Positions 16,360 through 25,514 of a stretch of DNA of 42,864 nt are shown piece after piece. The notes beneath the pieces are model-generated. The model ran no database searches. It saw only the letters and a list, made by a program, of their open reading frames with translations, and was not told the origin of the DNA. Location: NCBI GenBank assembly GCA_964552655.1, contig CAZKHG010000026.1:1-42864 (forward strand), given 5' to 3'. Each line of letters opens with the position of its first letter. Position 1 is the stretch's first letter. The translations under genes and the position numbers were made by a program. This DNA is from CAZKHG01 sp964552655. GTDB taxonomy: Bacteria > Bacteroidota > Bacteroidia > Bacteroidales > Tenuifilaceae.

Positions 16360-18549
16360 ATGGTGTTAAAACCAATTGATAAAACCAGGATAGTAAATAG
16401 ATACCGAGGTTTACTCAGAACCTCAGCAAATGTTATTTCGCCTGATGATCACCGGGCAATCAGAAAAGCTTTCAATTTGATCATTAAACTGTATGGCGAC
16501 CTCCTTCATGATTCTGGGAATCCTTATGTTTTTCATCTGATTGATGTGGCAAGGGTTTGCGTGGAAGAGATTGGACTTGGTACAACATCATTGATTGCTG
16601 CATTGTTACATGAAACAATTGAGAGAAAACAGCTTACATCAAAAGACATTGAAGCCGAATTCGGGATTATAGTGGCAACAATCGTTGAAGGTTTGACAAA
16701 TATATCAAGTATTGATTTAAAGGATCCCAAATCACAGGCCGAAAACTTTGGCAAACTAATGCTTTCAATTTCGTCGGATGCTAGGGTGATTCTTATTAAA
16801 CTTGCTGAAAGACTGGAAACAATGCGTTCGCTGGAATCATCGACAAAGGATATCCAGTATAAAAATTCCCTTGAAGCTTTTTACCTCTATGCCCCGCTTG
16901 CCCATAAACTTGGACTTTACAAGCTGAAATCGGAAATGGAAGACCTGGCGATGAAGTTCACCTATGCCAACGATTATAACCTGATTGTCAGAAAGCTTAA
17001 AAACACGGCAACCAAAAGGAACAAATTTATTCACGATTTCATTGCTCCGTTCAGGGAAGAATTATCCAATAAAGGGTTTGACTTTGAGATAAAAGGCAGG
17101 CCGAAATCGGTTTACTCGATCTGGAAAAAGATGCAAAAGCAAAAAGTTGAATTTGAGGAAGTTTACGATGTTTTTGCAATCAGAATCGTACTGAATAGTC
17201 CACCTGAAAGTGAAAAATCAGACTGCTGGCAGGTTTATTCAATTATTACCGATAAATACACGCCTAACCCAGAACGTATGCGCGATTGGATATCGGTTCC
17301 CAAAAGCAATGGGTATGAATCACTTCACACCACCGTTTTAGGCCCTGAAGGAAAGTATGTTGAAGTTCAAATTAGGACTGTAAGAATGGACGAAATTGCA
17401 GAAAGGGGCTTGGCTGCTCACTGGAAATATAAAGGCGTTCAACAGGAAAAAGGCTTTGATGGGTGGTTTACAAAAATACGTGAAATACTGGAATCTCCTG
17501 AATTAAAGCCTGACATGCTTACCGAACAGCTGAACACGAATTTATATAGCAAGGAAATCTTTGTTTTTACACCCAAAGGGGACATCAGGAAACTGCCAGT
17601 TAACTCTACCGTATTAGATTTTGCATTCGACATTCATACCAATATCGGGTGCAAGTGTACTGGTGCAAAGGTTAACAACAGGATTGTATCAATAAAGCAT
17701 GTGATAAAAAACGGCGATATGGTTGAGATAATCACCTCAAAGAACCAGAAACCGAAGGAGGATTGGCTAAATTTTGTAATAACCTCAAAAGCCAGGAGCC
17801 GAATAAAGCAAACTATCAGGGATGAAAAAAATAAAGAGATAGCGGAAGGGAAAGAGATTCTCACCAGAAGGCTGAAGAACTGGAAAGTTGACAACTTTGA
17901 TGATACAATTAAATTTCTGCTTAAACACCTCAAAATTAAGAGCCCGTTGACTCTCTACTCGCAGATTGCCAATGAAAAAATTGATATATCCAACCTGAAA
18001 TCTATCATCACAAAAAGCGATAAAGCCGAAGAACCAGCTGAAATAAAACCCGCTGATACTATTAAAAAGCCTGAAACAAAGGCAACATATTCCAGCGATG
18101 ATTACCTCCTTATAGACGAAAAACTGGTTAACCTGTATTATAAGCTGGCAAAATGCTGTAACCCTATTTTTGGGGATGATATTTTTGGGTTTGTAACCAT
18201 TAATGAAGGCATTAAGATTCATCGGTCCAGGTGTCCCAATGCCAACCAGCTAAGAACGAGGTGGGGGTATAGAATTGTTAAAGCCAGATGGAAAGAGACA
18301 TTGCATTCCGGATCATTCCAGGCTACGATTCGGATTACAGGGATGGATGAGCTGGGAATAGTTAACCGGATTACTGAGGTAATAAGTAACGATGTTAAAG
18401 TAAATATGAGAAATATTTCATTCTCATCTTCCAATGGAATTTTTGAGGGGAAAATTCAGGTTTTTGTACCAGACACCAAACACCTGGAAATGTTATTGTA
18501 CCGAATAAATCAGATCAAGGGTGTACTGAAAACTACAAGATTAAAATAG
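16360..18549 (+). CDS. Long RelA/SpoT (p)ppGpp synthetase with altered hydrolase site
   Basis: A 729-residue RSH protein. Domains: HD hydrolase (about 40-195), synthetase (245-355), TGS (399-460), helical region, a Cys-rich segment (LAKCCNPIFGDD, HRSRCPNANQL) and a C-terminal ACT domain (about 650-729). The synthetase site is intact: GRPKS loop, RMRDW basic motif and catalytic Glu335 in VEVQIRT. The hydrolase site is not. His59 and His84 remain, but the HD aspartate is Glu85 (LLHETIER), the usual second acidic residue is Arg89, and the LADRLHNMRT motif reads LAERLETMRS (Asp to Glu150, Asn to Thr154). It is therefore probably a synthetase-biased RelA-like copy; another RSH is expected elsewhere in the genome. 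The start at ATG 16360 is chosen over TTG 16294. Confidence 0.93.
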   Translation: MVLKPIDKTRIVNRYRGLLRTSANVISPDDHRAIRKAFNLIIKLYGDLLHDSGNPYVFHLIDVARVCVEEIGLGTTSLIAALLHETIERKQLTSKDIEAEFGIIVATIVEGLTNISSIDLKDPKSQAENFGKLMLSISSDARVILIKLAERLETMRSLESSTKDIQYKNSLEAFYLYAPLAHKLGLYKLKSEMEDLAMKFTYANDYNLIVRKLKNTATKRNKFIHDFIAPFREELSNKGFDFEIKGRPKSVYSIWKKMQKQKVEFEEVYDVFAIRIVLNSPPESEKSDCWQVYSIITDKYTPNPERMRDWISVPKSNGYESLHTTVLGPEGKYVEVQIRTVRMDEIAERGLAAHWKYKGVQQEKGFDGWFTKIREILESPELKPDMLTEQLNTNLYSKEIFVFTPKGDIRKLPVNSTVLDFAFDIHTNIGCKCTGAKVNNRIVSIKHVIKNGDMVEIITSKNQKPKEDWLNFVITSKARSRIKQTIRDEKNKEIAEGKEILTRRLKNWKVDNFDDTIKFLLKHLKIKSPLTLYSQIANEKIDISNLKSIITKSDKAEEPAEIKPADTIKKPETKATYSSDDYLLIDEKLVNLYYKLAKCCNPIFGDDIFGFVTINEGIKIHRSRCPNANQLRTRWGYRIVKARWKETLHSGSFQATIRITGMDELGIVNRITEVISNDVKVNMRNISFSSSNGIFEGKIQVFVPDTKHLEMLLYRINQIKGVLKTTRLK

Positions 18550-18625
18550 TAATTTCTCCTGAAATTATCGTAAAATTTCTATATTTTAAAAATCACGCCA
18601 ATTTCTCGGTATATAATTTATTGCG

Positions 18626-18642
18626 GACCAATATATTTGGTC
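18626..18642 (+). promoter_or_regulatory. Palindrome overlapping a candidate -7 element before the FISUMP gene
   Basis: GACCAA at 18626-18631 and TTGGTC at 18637-18642 form a perfect 6-bp inverted repeat around TATAT. TATATTTG (18632-18639) inside it matches the Bacteroidota -7 consensus, 58 bp before the start codon. No TTTG is seen at the right distance upstream. The arrangement suits a repressor operator; the regulator is unknown. Confidence 0.4.
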
Positions 18643-18696
18643 GTAATGAGTGGAAGTGGTATCGGATTAATTCAGATAATATATACTTAACATATA

Positions 18697-19974
18697 ATGT
18701 CTAACAAAGTAAAATATTTGATTTTTCTAACTTTTATTTTCTCAAGCTGCGGGGAACCGGATTATATCGAAATCCCGAATATTGAAACCCTTGACATTAC
18801 TGAAATAACAGATTCATCTGCCATTGGCGGGGGAATTATAATTTCTGATGGCGGAAGTAAAATCTTAAAAAATGGCGTATGCTGGGATACAATTAGCAAT
18901 CCTACAATTATCAAAAATATTAATAAAACTGAAGACCAAACCGGAAATAAAAAATTCATCAGCCAAATAGTAAACCTTAAACCTAACAAAAAATACTATG
19001 TTAAGGCATATGCTGTAAATCAAATTGGGATCAACTATGGGAATGAAATTTCTTTTACTACAAAAGGGAGATTGCCTATAATAGTAGTATCAGGGGATAT
19101 TTACACATCCTATTTTTACGCAAATATCCATAGCAGCTTAATTTCGGATGGAGGAATGCCGATTACCCAACTGGGGGTTTGTTGGAGCACCCATATCAAT
19201 CCAACTATTTCTGATTTTATTGAATTAGCCGGCCTTAACAGCATCAATTTTATATGTGAAATTAAAAACCTACAACCCAACACTACTTACTACTTAAGAG
19301 CATTTGCTACCAATGATATGGGAACGGGCTATAGTAATTCTGTATCTTTCACTACAAAATCGTATGAGCAAGTTACAGATATTGATGGCAATGTTTACCG
19401 AACCGCTTTGATTAACAATAAGACCTGGTTTATTGAAAATCTAAGAGTTACGCATTATAGCAATGGTGACCCTATCCCAAATATTCCCGATAATAATCAA
19501 TGGAAAGTACAAAAGGCAGGAGCTTACTGCTATTACAATAATTTAGCAGGCAACTCAATTATCTATGGTAATTTATACAACTGGTTCACAGTTGATGACC
19601 CCAGAGGGCTTTGTCCCACAGGATGGCATGTTGCAAGTGCAAAAGATTATAAAGACCTTCTCGATTACTTAGGTGGAGCAGCGGTTGCTGGTGGAAAAAT
19701 GAAAATTATTGATACTGATCCTCATGCTGAACCCCGATGGGATAGCCCAAATACTGGTGCAACAAATGAAAGTGGATACACTGGTTTGCCTGGTGGATTC
19801 AGAGACCTAAATGGCAACTATCAAAATATAAATCTTTATGGTTTTTGGTGGGAAAGCGATGAAAAAAACTCGGTTCAGGGAGGTTATCTAACTCTAAAAT
19901 ACAAAGCTGCATCAGCCGATACTGCCCATTTATACAAACCTTATGGTTGTTCCGTTAGATGTGTAAAGGATTAA
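18697..19974 (+). CDS. Lipoprotein with two Fn3-like domains and a FISUMP domain
   Basis: A 425-residue exported lipoprotein (lipobox IFSSC, Cys near residue 20). Two Fn3-like modules follow at about 25-122 and 123-222; both carry a GVCW...NPTI core and end in SFTTK. Residues about 226-425 are a Fibrobacter succinogenes major paralogous (FISUMP) domain: VYRTALINNKTWFIENLR, GNLYNWFTV, GLCPTGWHV, GLPGGFRD, GFWWESDE and the terminal CSVRCVKD. The domain is of unknown biochemical function and is thought to be extracellular. It is preceded by its own promoter-like palindrome and seems to be a single gene. Confidence 0.85.
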   Translation: MSNKVKYLIFLTFIFSSCGEPDYIEIPNIETLDITEITDSSAIGGGIIISDGGSKILKNGVCWDTISNPTIIKNINKTEDQTGNKKFISQIVNLKPNKKYYVKAYAVNQIGINYGNEISFTTKGRLPIIVVSGDIYTSYFYANIHSSLISDGGMPITQLGVCWSTHINPTISDFIELAGLNSINFICEIKNLQPNTTYYLRAFATNDMGTGYSNSVSFTTKSYEQVTDIDGNVYRTALINNKTWFIENLRVTHYSNGDPIPNIPDNNQWKVQKAGAYCYYNNLAGNSIIYGNLYNWFTVDDPRGLCPTGWHVASAKDYKDLLDYLGGAAVAGGKMKIIDTDPHAEPRWDSPNTGATNESGYTGLPGGFRDLNGNYQNINLYGFWWESDEKNSVQGGYLTLKYKAASADTAHLYKPYGCSVRCVKD

Positions 19975-20005
19975 TGTTTACCTTTATCACATATAACTAT
20001 TTTTA

Positions 20006-20449
20006 ATGAGCGAAAAAAACTACGACCCGAGGATGCATTCCGCTGAGCATATCCTGAACCAAACCATGGTGAGGTTATACAGTTGCGGTAGATCGTTTAA
20101 CAGCCACATCGAGAAGAAAAAATCCAAGTGCGATTACAGGATTGACAGAATACTGACCGAAACCGAAATTCAGGAAATTGAGAAAAAAGTAAACCAGATA
20201 ATAAGTCAAAATCTACCTGTTTCAGAAGATCATATCAGTAAATCTGAAGCATCATGTTTTCTTGATCTGTCGAAACTGCCTGCCGATGCCCCTGAAAAAA
20301 TCAGGGTAGTAAAAATTGGCGATTACGACACCTGTGCTTGCATAGGGCCCCATGTCAGCAATACCTCGGAAATTGGAATTTTCAAAATAACCTCTTATGA
20401 TTATACTGAGGGCATTGTACGGTTAAGGTTTAAACTTGAAGAAGGTTAA
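20006..20449 (+). CDS. AlaX-like alanyl/threonyl-tRNA editing domain protein
   Basis: A free-standing 147-residue tRNA second additional domain, which hydrolyses mischarged tRNA in trans (usually Ser- or Gly-tRNA(Ala)). The zinc ligands are visible: His11 and His15 in HSAEHIL, Cys112 and His116 in CIGPH. The protein is shorter than typical AlaX and lacks the OB and alanyl-tRNA synthetase-like extensions. It is 2 bp upstream of the DUF2007 gene and likely cotranscribed. tRNA specificity cannot be read from the sequence. Confidence 0.85.
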   Translation: MSEKNYDPRMHSAEHILNQTMVRLYSCGRSFNSHIEKKKSKCDYRIDRILTETEIQEIEKKVNQIISQNLPVSEDHISKSEASCFLDLSKLPADAPEKIRVVKIGDYDTCACIGPHVSNTSEIGIFKITSYDYTEGIVRLRFKLEEG

Positions 20450-20451
20450 AC

Positions 20452-20862
20452 ATGGAAGATAAAATTGTTGTTATCCGGCGTTTTGATAACCCTATCGAGG
20501 CCAATATTATCAAAGGCTTACTTGAGGCAAATGAAATTTCATGTTTTCTCACTGACGAAAATATTATAGGGTTGAACCCATTATACAATCCTGCAATTGG
20601 TGGGATTAAGCTTCAGGTTTTTGAAAAAGATATTGACCTTGTTGAAAAATTGCTCTCCGAAAATCATGAAATTAAAGCAGATGAGGAAAAAGATAGTATT
20701 CTTAAATGCCCTGCATGCGGATCAACCAACGTTGCCTATGGTCAAAGTATAAAGAATCGGTTTTCCCCATTCATGATTATTACCTCTTTCTTGCTGATGG
20801 TTTATCCTTTCAAGGCAAGGGAACGATACCATTGTTTTGAATGTGGAAACGAGTTTGAATAA
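20452..20862 (+). CDS. DUF2007 protein with C-terminal zinc ribbon
   Basis: A 136-residue protein. Residues 1-70 form a DUF2007 domain (KIVVIRRFDNPIEANIIKGLLEANEI, GGIKLQVFEKDIDLVEKLL), sometimes called a putative signal-transducing domain related to PII-like folds. A zinc ribbon follows, split by a hydrophobic stretch: CPACG at about 86-90 and CFECG near the end, with FSPFMIITSFLLMVYPF between them as a possible membrane helix. Function is unknown. It follows the AlaX-like gene with a 2-bp gap and is convergent with the GH92 gene one base downstream. Confidence 0.75.
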   Translation: MEDKIVVIRRFDNPIEANIIKGLLEANEISCFLTDENIIGLNPLYNPAIGGIKLQVFEKDIDLVEKLLSENHEIKADEEKDSILKCPACGSTNVAYGQSIKNRFSPFMIITSFLLMVYPFKARERYHCFECGNEFE

Positions 20863-20863
20863 C

Positions 20864-23221
20864 CTAGTTCTCTTTACTTAAAGAATAGGGTTTTGCCTCC
20901 ACGATACCCCACTTTAAATTTGGTTTTTTGCCCATTTTGAACTCCAAAACTCCTCCTTCAATCAGTTCGCTATGGTTTATAAACAGCTTATTATAAGGTT
21001 TACCATTTAAAGTAAGAGCTTGAACATACTTAAAATTATCATTTACACCATTGGCTATAATCGTTAGCTGTTTCCCATTTTCAAGCAGAATTCTTAAATA
21101 TGGAAGATAAGGTGCACCAATTATATACTGGTTACTACCGGGGCAAACCGGGTAAAACCCCATTGCACTGAACAGGTACCAGGCCGACATCTGCCCACAA
21201 TCGTCGTTTCCGCATAAACCATCGGGTTTGTTTTTATACATTTTGTTCATGACATCACGAACAATTGCCTGCGTTTTCCAGGGTTTACCGGCATAGGCAA
21301 ACATGTAAGGAACATGGTGGCTGGGTTCATTGCCATGAACATAGTTCCCGATAATGCCAACTTGATCAATATCCTCAGTATTTTCATAGTATTTGGCGGG
21401 CAAGGTCATAGTGAACAATGAATCCAGATGTTTGATAAATTTTGATTTTCCCCCTGAAAGTTCAATCAAATTATCAATATCGTGCGGAACAAACAGGCTA
21501 TAATTCCATGCATTCCCTTCGATATAACCCATATCATGAGTTTGTAGAGGATCAAAAGGTGTGATAAATTTTCCGTTCCTATCCTTTGCTCTTATAAAAC
21601 CTGTTTGTGAATCAAATATATTTGTATAGGATTTTGCCCTTTGTTTAAACCTATCTGCAATTTCTTTTTTCCCCATATTATCAGCCATCTGATATATAGT
21701 CCAATCATCGTAAGCATATTCAAGTGTAACTGATGCGGAGCTCGAACTCCTCTCCTTCGGTACATATCCGTACTTTACATAATCATCAATGCCATCATAT
21801 TTTAGATAATCGGCACTACTTACCATTGCCTGTAGAGCAAGATCTGAATCGAATCCCTTTATACCTTTCATATAAGCATCCGCTATAACAGGTACAGCAT
21901 GGTAGCCAATCATACACCAGTTATCGTTTCCCCAATGCGACCATACCGGAAGGATTCCATGAACGCTTTGTTTATAGTGTTCCAGCATCGAATTTACCAT
22001 ATCACCGGCTCTAGATGGAGAAAGGATAGTTACTAAAGGGTGCAAAGCCCTGAAAGTATCCCATAACGAGAAAACGGTAAAATTTGTAAAGCCCTTGGCT
22101 AAATGGTTATTGCCATCTAAACCCCTGTATTGTCCATCCACATCCATAAATACAGATGGGTTAATCATGCAATGGTACATTGCGGTATAAAAATTTGTTT
22201 TTTCATCCACAGATCCCCTTATTCTGATTTTACCAAGTTCTGATTCCCATTGTTTACGGGCGTTTTGCAATGCCATTTCAAAATTGATTGCCCCTTCCCC
22301 TTTAAGGTTTTTGATTGCCCCCTCGGTGCTTACTCCGGAGATAGCCACTTTGACTTCAAGGGTATCAATCGTTCCAAACGAAAAATAGGCTTTGACCTTA
22401 TGCCCGGAACGTTCAGGGAAATTGCTATCCATCTGCCAGCGACGCCAGAAACCACGGTAAATCTCCTTCTCGTCATTTCTCAACCCATATGTTGTGAATG
22501 GCTTTGAAAACCTGATGGCAAAATAAACGAACCTGTTTCGTGCCCAACCATTGGTTTGCCTGTAACCTGTTACTGTAGAATCATTCTCCACCCGCAATGA
22601 TGCCCATACCACTTTACCATCATAACCATAAATGCCATGAACCAAATCCAGGATAACACTGGCCTCTTTTTCATTCGAGTATATATACCTGTGAAAACCA
22701 ACCCGGGTGGATGTTGTCAACTCAACCTTTATTTTGGGATCCTCCAGAAAAACCGAATAGTATCCAGGAGAAGCAGTTTCAGTTCCTTTAGAATACCGGC
22801 TTCGGTAGCCGGATTTTGGTTTGGAAACGTTGCCTGGATTTAGCTTGATATCACCCGAAATGGGCATCAACAGGATATCGCCAAGATCGGAATGGCCTGT
22901 TCCGTTAAAATGTGTATGAGAAAATCCAACAATGGTTGGGTCGTCGTATTGGTACCCTGAACAATACCTGTAAACTTCACTGTTATACCCCTGGCCATAG
23001 GAATATTGGGCTGTATCCGTATCGGGGCTTGGCTGAACCATACCGAAAGGTACAGTAGCGCCCGGAAAGCAATGGCCCATATCTTTTGTTCCAATGAACG
23101 GGTTTACAAATTGGAGTACACTTTCGGGGTTGTTAATAATCATATTATTCTGACTAACTGCCTGTATGTAAACAAATAACAAGAAGGCCATAGTGGTATA
23201 GCTTAAATAAACTCTTTTCAT
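20864..23221 (-). CDS. GH92 exo-alpha-mannosidase
   Basis: A 785-residue calcium-dependent exo-alpha-mannosidase of family GH92, which trims mannose from alpha-mannosides such as N-glycans or yeast mannan. Signal peptide MKRVYLSYTTMAFLLFVYIQ-AVSQ, no lipobox, so probably periplasmic. Family motifs: NPFIGT, GHCFPGATVPFGMVQPSPDT, GFSHTHFNGTG, SLWDTFRALHP, the general-acid region GNEPSHHVPYMF, and the acidic pair in GLCGNDDCGQMSAWY. I start at ATG 23221; the adjacent ATG 23224 is equally possible. TATATTTG on the minus strand (23228-23235) is a possible -7 element placed so close that the mRNA would be nearly leaderless. The gene stands alone, convergent with DUF2007. Confidence 0.95.
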   Translation of the reverse strand: MKRVYLSYTTMAFLLFVYIQAVSQNNMIINNPESVLQFVNPFIGTKDMGHCFPGATVPFGMVQPSPDTDTAQYSYGQGYNSEVYRYCSGYQYDDPTIVGFSHTHFNGTGHSDLGDILLMPISGDIKLNPGNVSKPKSGYRSRYSKGTETASPGYYSVFLEDPKIKVELTTSTRVGFHRYIYSNEKEASVILDLVHGIYGYDGKVVWASLRVENDSTVTGYRQTNGWARNRFVYFAIRFSKPFTTYGLRNDEKEIYRGFWRRWQMDSNFPERSGHKVKAYFSFGTIDTLEVKVAISGVSTEGAIKNLKGEGAINFEMALQNARKQWESELGKIRIRGSVDEKTNFYTAMYHCMINPSVFMDVDGQYRGLDGNNHLAKGFTNFTVFSLWDTFRALHPLVTILSPSRAGDMVNSMLEHYKQSVHGILPVWSHWGNDNWCMIGYHAVPVIADAYMKGIKGFDSDLALQAMVSSADYLKYDGIDDYVKYGYVPKERSSSSASVTLEYAYDDWTIYQMADNMGKKEIADRFKQRAKSYTNIFDSQTGFIRAKDRNGKFITPFDPLQTHDMGYIEGNAWNYSLFVPHDIDNLIELSGGKSKFIKHLDSLFTMTLPAKYYENTEDIDQVGIIGNYVHGNEPSHHVPYMFAYAGKPWKTQAIVRDVMNKMYKNKPDGLCGNDDCGQMSAWYLFSAMGFYPVCPGSNQYIIGAPYLPYLRILLENGKQLTIIANGVNDNFKYVQALTLNGKPYNKLFINHSELIEGGVLEFKMGKKPNLKWGIVEAKPYSLSKEN

Positions 23222-23381
23222 CATGTGCAAATATAATTTCATCGCCAATTAACTGATAAAAATAGTGATTCCTTTGAGGATATTGCGATATAACTAATAT
23301 TACCCTTATTATTATTAAGCATTTCGAAGCGTGATAGCAAAGGCAAATTATTGATATTGTAAACAAATAAATAGTTGATAT

Positions 23382-23843
23382 TTACAACCGAAAATGCCTC
23401 TTCATCTTTGATTCTGCCATAACAAAAGAGCTGTAAAACTGCGTAATATTCTTGATTATTGAGAACTTATAGGTGATGAAATTATGGAAGTCATCCATAT
23501 CGTTGCAATGTATTTTCAGCAGGAAGTCTGAGCTGCCCGAGATGTAGTAGCACTCCATCACCTCATCCAATTTTTCCATCTCCCTCTCAAACTCGTCAAT
23601 TGCCTCCTTATTATGGTTGTTAACCGAAGCCGAAATATAAACAATCAGCTTTTTACCAATCAGCTTAGGATCCAATAAGGTTAAATACTGCTTGATATAC
23701 CCGCTTTTTTCAAGTTTTTTTATCCGTTCATGGATTGGGGTGGTTGAAAGGTGCAGCTTATCAGAAAGTTCACGGATTGTAATTCTGCTATTAAGCTGAA
23801 GGATGTTAAGAAGTTTCCTGTCAATTTCATCTAGTGGTTTCAT
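23382..23843 (-). CDS. Lrp/AsnC family transcriptional regulator
   Basis: A 153-residue regulator. Residues 1-60 are the AsnC-type helix-turn-helix (LDEIDRKLLNILQLNSRITIRELSDKLHLSTTPIHERIKKLEKSGYI, split here only for description) and 65-150 the RAM ligand-binding domain (KKLIVYISASVN, VMECYYISGSSDFLLKIHCNDM). These regulators bind amino acids and form octamers on DNA. It is transcribed away from the PLP-enzyme gene, so it probably controls itself and the catabolic operon starting at 24007. The likely ligand would be an amino acid made or used by that pathway; this is inferred from position only. Confidence 0.92.
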   Translation of the reverse strand: MKPLDEIDRKLLNILQLNSRITIRELSDKLHLSTTPIHERIKKLEKSGYIKQYLTLLDPKLIGKKLIVYISASVNNHNKEAIDEFEREMEKLDEVMECYYISGSSDFLLKIHCNDMDDFHNFITYKFSIIKNITQFYSSFVMAESKMKRHFRL

Positions 23844-23882
23844 GGTAGTTCAATTTTCTGTAAATGCTAGAGTTGATATGTG

Positions 23883-23912
23883 CAAATATAATATACTCCT
23901 ACAATTAACAAA
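23883..23912 (-). promoter_or_regulatory. Candidate Bacteroidota promoter for the lrp gene
   Basis: On the minus strand TTTG (23912-23909) is followed after 18 bp by TATATTTG (23890-23883), close to the known 19-21 bp spacing of the Bacteroidota housekeeping sigma factor. It ends 39 bp before the lrp start codon. Confidence 0.6.
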
Positions 23913-23967
23913 ATATCTGGTGATTTATTCTATAATTTTTCATAAACTAAGAATATATCTATATTTT

Positions 23968-23993
23968 ATGTAAATTGCGCATGAATTTTACAT
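23968..23993. promoter_or_regulatory. Inverted repeat in the lrp/PLP-enzyme intergenic region, candidate Lrp operator
   Basis: ATGTAAA at 23968-23974 and TTTACAT at 23987-23993 form a perfect 7-bp inverted repeat with a 12-bp spacer, ending 13 bp before ATG 24007. The size, AT-rich character and location fit an Lrp-type operator that would regulate the catabolic operon. Confidence 0.35.
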
Positions 23994-24006
23994 TAACTTT
24001 TTAATC

Positions 24007-25488
24007 ATGATACAACTTATTGACAGGGTTACCAATGAGAAAGCCCTGGATAACGCCGTTAAACGCTTTAAGGAGAAGGGCATAATTCTCCCAACATTCA
24101 AACAGCAAAGAAATCCTGAAACCATTCCCCAAAAGATAAAAGATCAGCTTAATAAAATTGGCCTATGGGATATCAACCCGCTAAATCTATTCAGGATTAC
24201 CTGGAAAAATGAACCCAAAGAGAAAGGCGGCTTATTCGGGAAAGTGAATTATATTGAACTCCCCAAATCCCTTACGGGCGTTGATGCACGTATCATTGTC
24301 CTGATAGGTAAATGGTTTCCAACTGGTGCCCATAAGGTAGGTGCTGCCTATGGTTGCCTGGCACCACGGATAACTACTGGCGGCTTCGACCCAACCTATC
24401 ACAAAGCGGTTTGGCCTTCAACAGGGAATTACTGTCGTGGCGGGGCTTTCGATTCCAAGCTGATGGGAACTGAATCAGTTGCGATACTACCCGAGGAAAT
24501 GAGCAAAGAGCGTTTTACCTGGCTCCGCGATGTAATTGGTTCAGAGGTTATTGCCACACCGGGGTGCGAATCGAACGTGAAGGAAATTTACGATAAGTGC
24601 TGGGAGATTAGGAGAACCCGCCCCGATTGCATTATTTTTAACCAGTTTGATGAATTTGGAAACTCAGCATGGCATTACAACACCACCGGCAGTGCAATAG
24701 AGGAAGTTTATAACCAAATCAAAAAAAACAATAGTAAACTGGCGGCTTACATTTCTGCTACCGGTTCGGCCGGGACCATTGCAGCTGGCGATTACCTCCG
24801 TACTATTGATCCACAAATTAAAGTGGTTGCTTCTGAAGCCTTACAATGCCCAACCTTGCTGATGAATGGGTTTGGTGGTCATAGAATTGAAGGAATTGGC
24901 GATAAGCACGTTCCCTGGGTTCACAACGTTAAAAACACCGATATTGTAACAGCAATTGATGACGAGGATTGCATGAGGATTCTCCGTTTGTTCAACGAGA
25001 AAGAGGGTCATATTTACCTTAAAACATTGGGCATCGATCAGGAGCTTATTGATAATTTACACCTGATCGGAATTTCGGGTATCGGAAATATGATATCGGC
25101 AATAAAAACAGCCAAATACTTTGAAATGACCAGCGATGATATTCTTTTTACCATTGCTACCGATTCAGCCGATATGTATAAATCAAGGGTTGATGAGCTG
25201 AGGGCAGAAAAAGGGGAATACGATAATATTCAGGCAATAAAAGATTTTGAAAGATGTATCCTCGGTTCAAAAACTGATAATATGAAGGAGTTGAACTATA
25301 TCGACAGGAAATCAATCCATAACTTAAAATACTACACCTGGGTGGAACAACAGGGGAAAGAGGTTGAAGACCTGAACCAGCTTTGGTACGACAGGGAAAT
25401 CTGGAACAAGCTGTTTCATCAGGTTGACCGCTGGGATGAGCTTATAAACGAGTTCAACAACAGAACTGGTTTACTTAAAGGGTTGTAA
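24007..25488 (+). CDS. Fold-type II PLP-dependent enzyme (TrpB/cysteine-synthase-like), substrate unknown
   Basis: A 493-residue PLP enzyme. The cofactor lysine is Lys110 in PTGAHKVGAA, which resembles the tryptophan synthase beta motif. STGNYCRGGAF looks like the substrate-binding loop and ATGSAGTIAAGDYL the PLP-phosphate loop. Internal segments HRIEGIGDKHVPW and DSADMYKSR are characteristic. There is no TrpA partner and it lacks the usual TrpB signature, so tryptophan synthesis is unlikely. It heads the plus-strand catabolic operon, opposite the Lrp regulator, where the known purine cluster would carry diaminopropionate ammonia-lyase (YgeX). An amino-acid beta-lyase/ammonia-lyase role is inferred from this. 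Confidence 0.8.
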   Translation: MIQLIDRVTNEKALDNAVKRFKEKGIILPTFKQQRNPETIPQKIKDQLNKIGLWDINPLNLFRITWKNEPKEKGGLFGKVNYIELPKSLTGVDARIIVLIGKWFPTGAHKVGAAYGCLAPRITTGGFDPTYHKAVWPSTGNYCRGGAFDSKLMGTESVAILPEEMSKERFTWLRDVIGSEVIATPGCESNVKEIYDKCWEIRRTRPDCIIFNQFDEFGNSAWHYNTTGSAIEEVYNQIKKNNSKLAAYISATGSAGTIAAGDYLRTIDPQIKVVASEALQCPTLLMNGFGGHRIEGIGDKHVPWVHNVKNTDIVTAIDDEDCMRILRLFNEKEGHIYLKTLGIDQELIDNLHLIGISGIGNMISAIKTAKYFEMTSDDILFTIATDSADMYKSRVDELRAEKGEYDNIQAIKDFERCILGSKTDNMKELNYIDRKSIHNLKYYTWVEQQGKEVEDLNQLWYDREIWNKLFHQVDRWDELINEFNNRTGLLKGL

Positions 25489-25514
25489 TTAAATGATTAA
25501 GTAACACTTTTATA

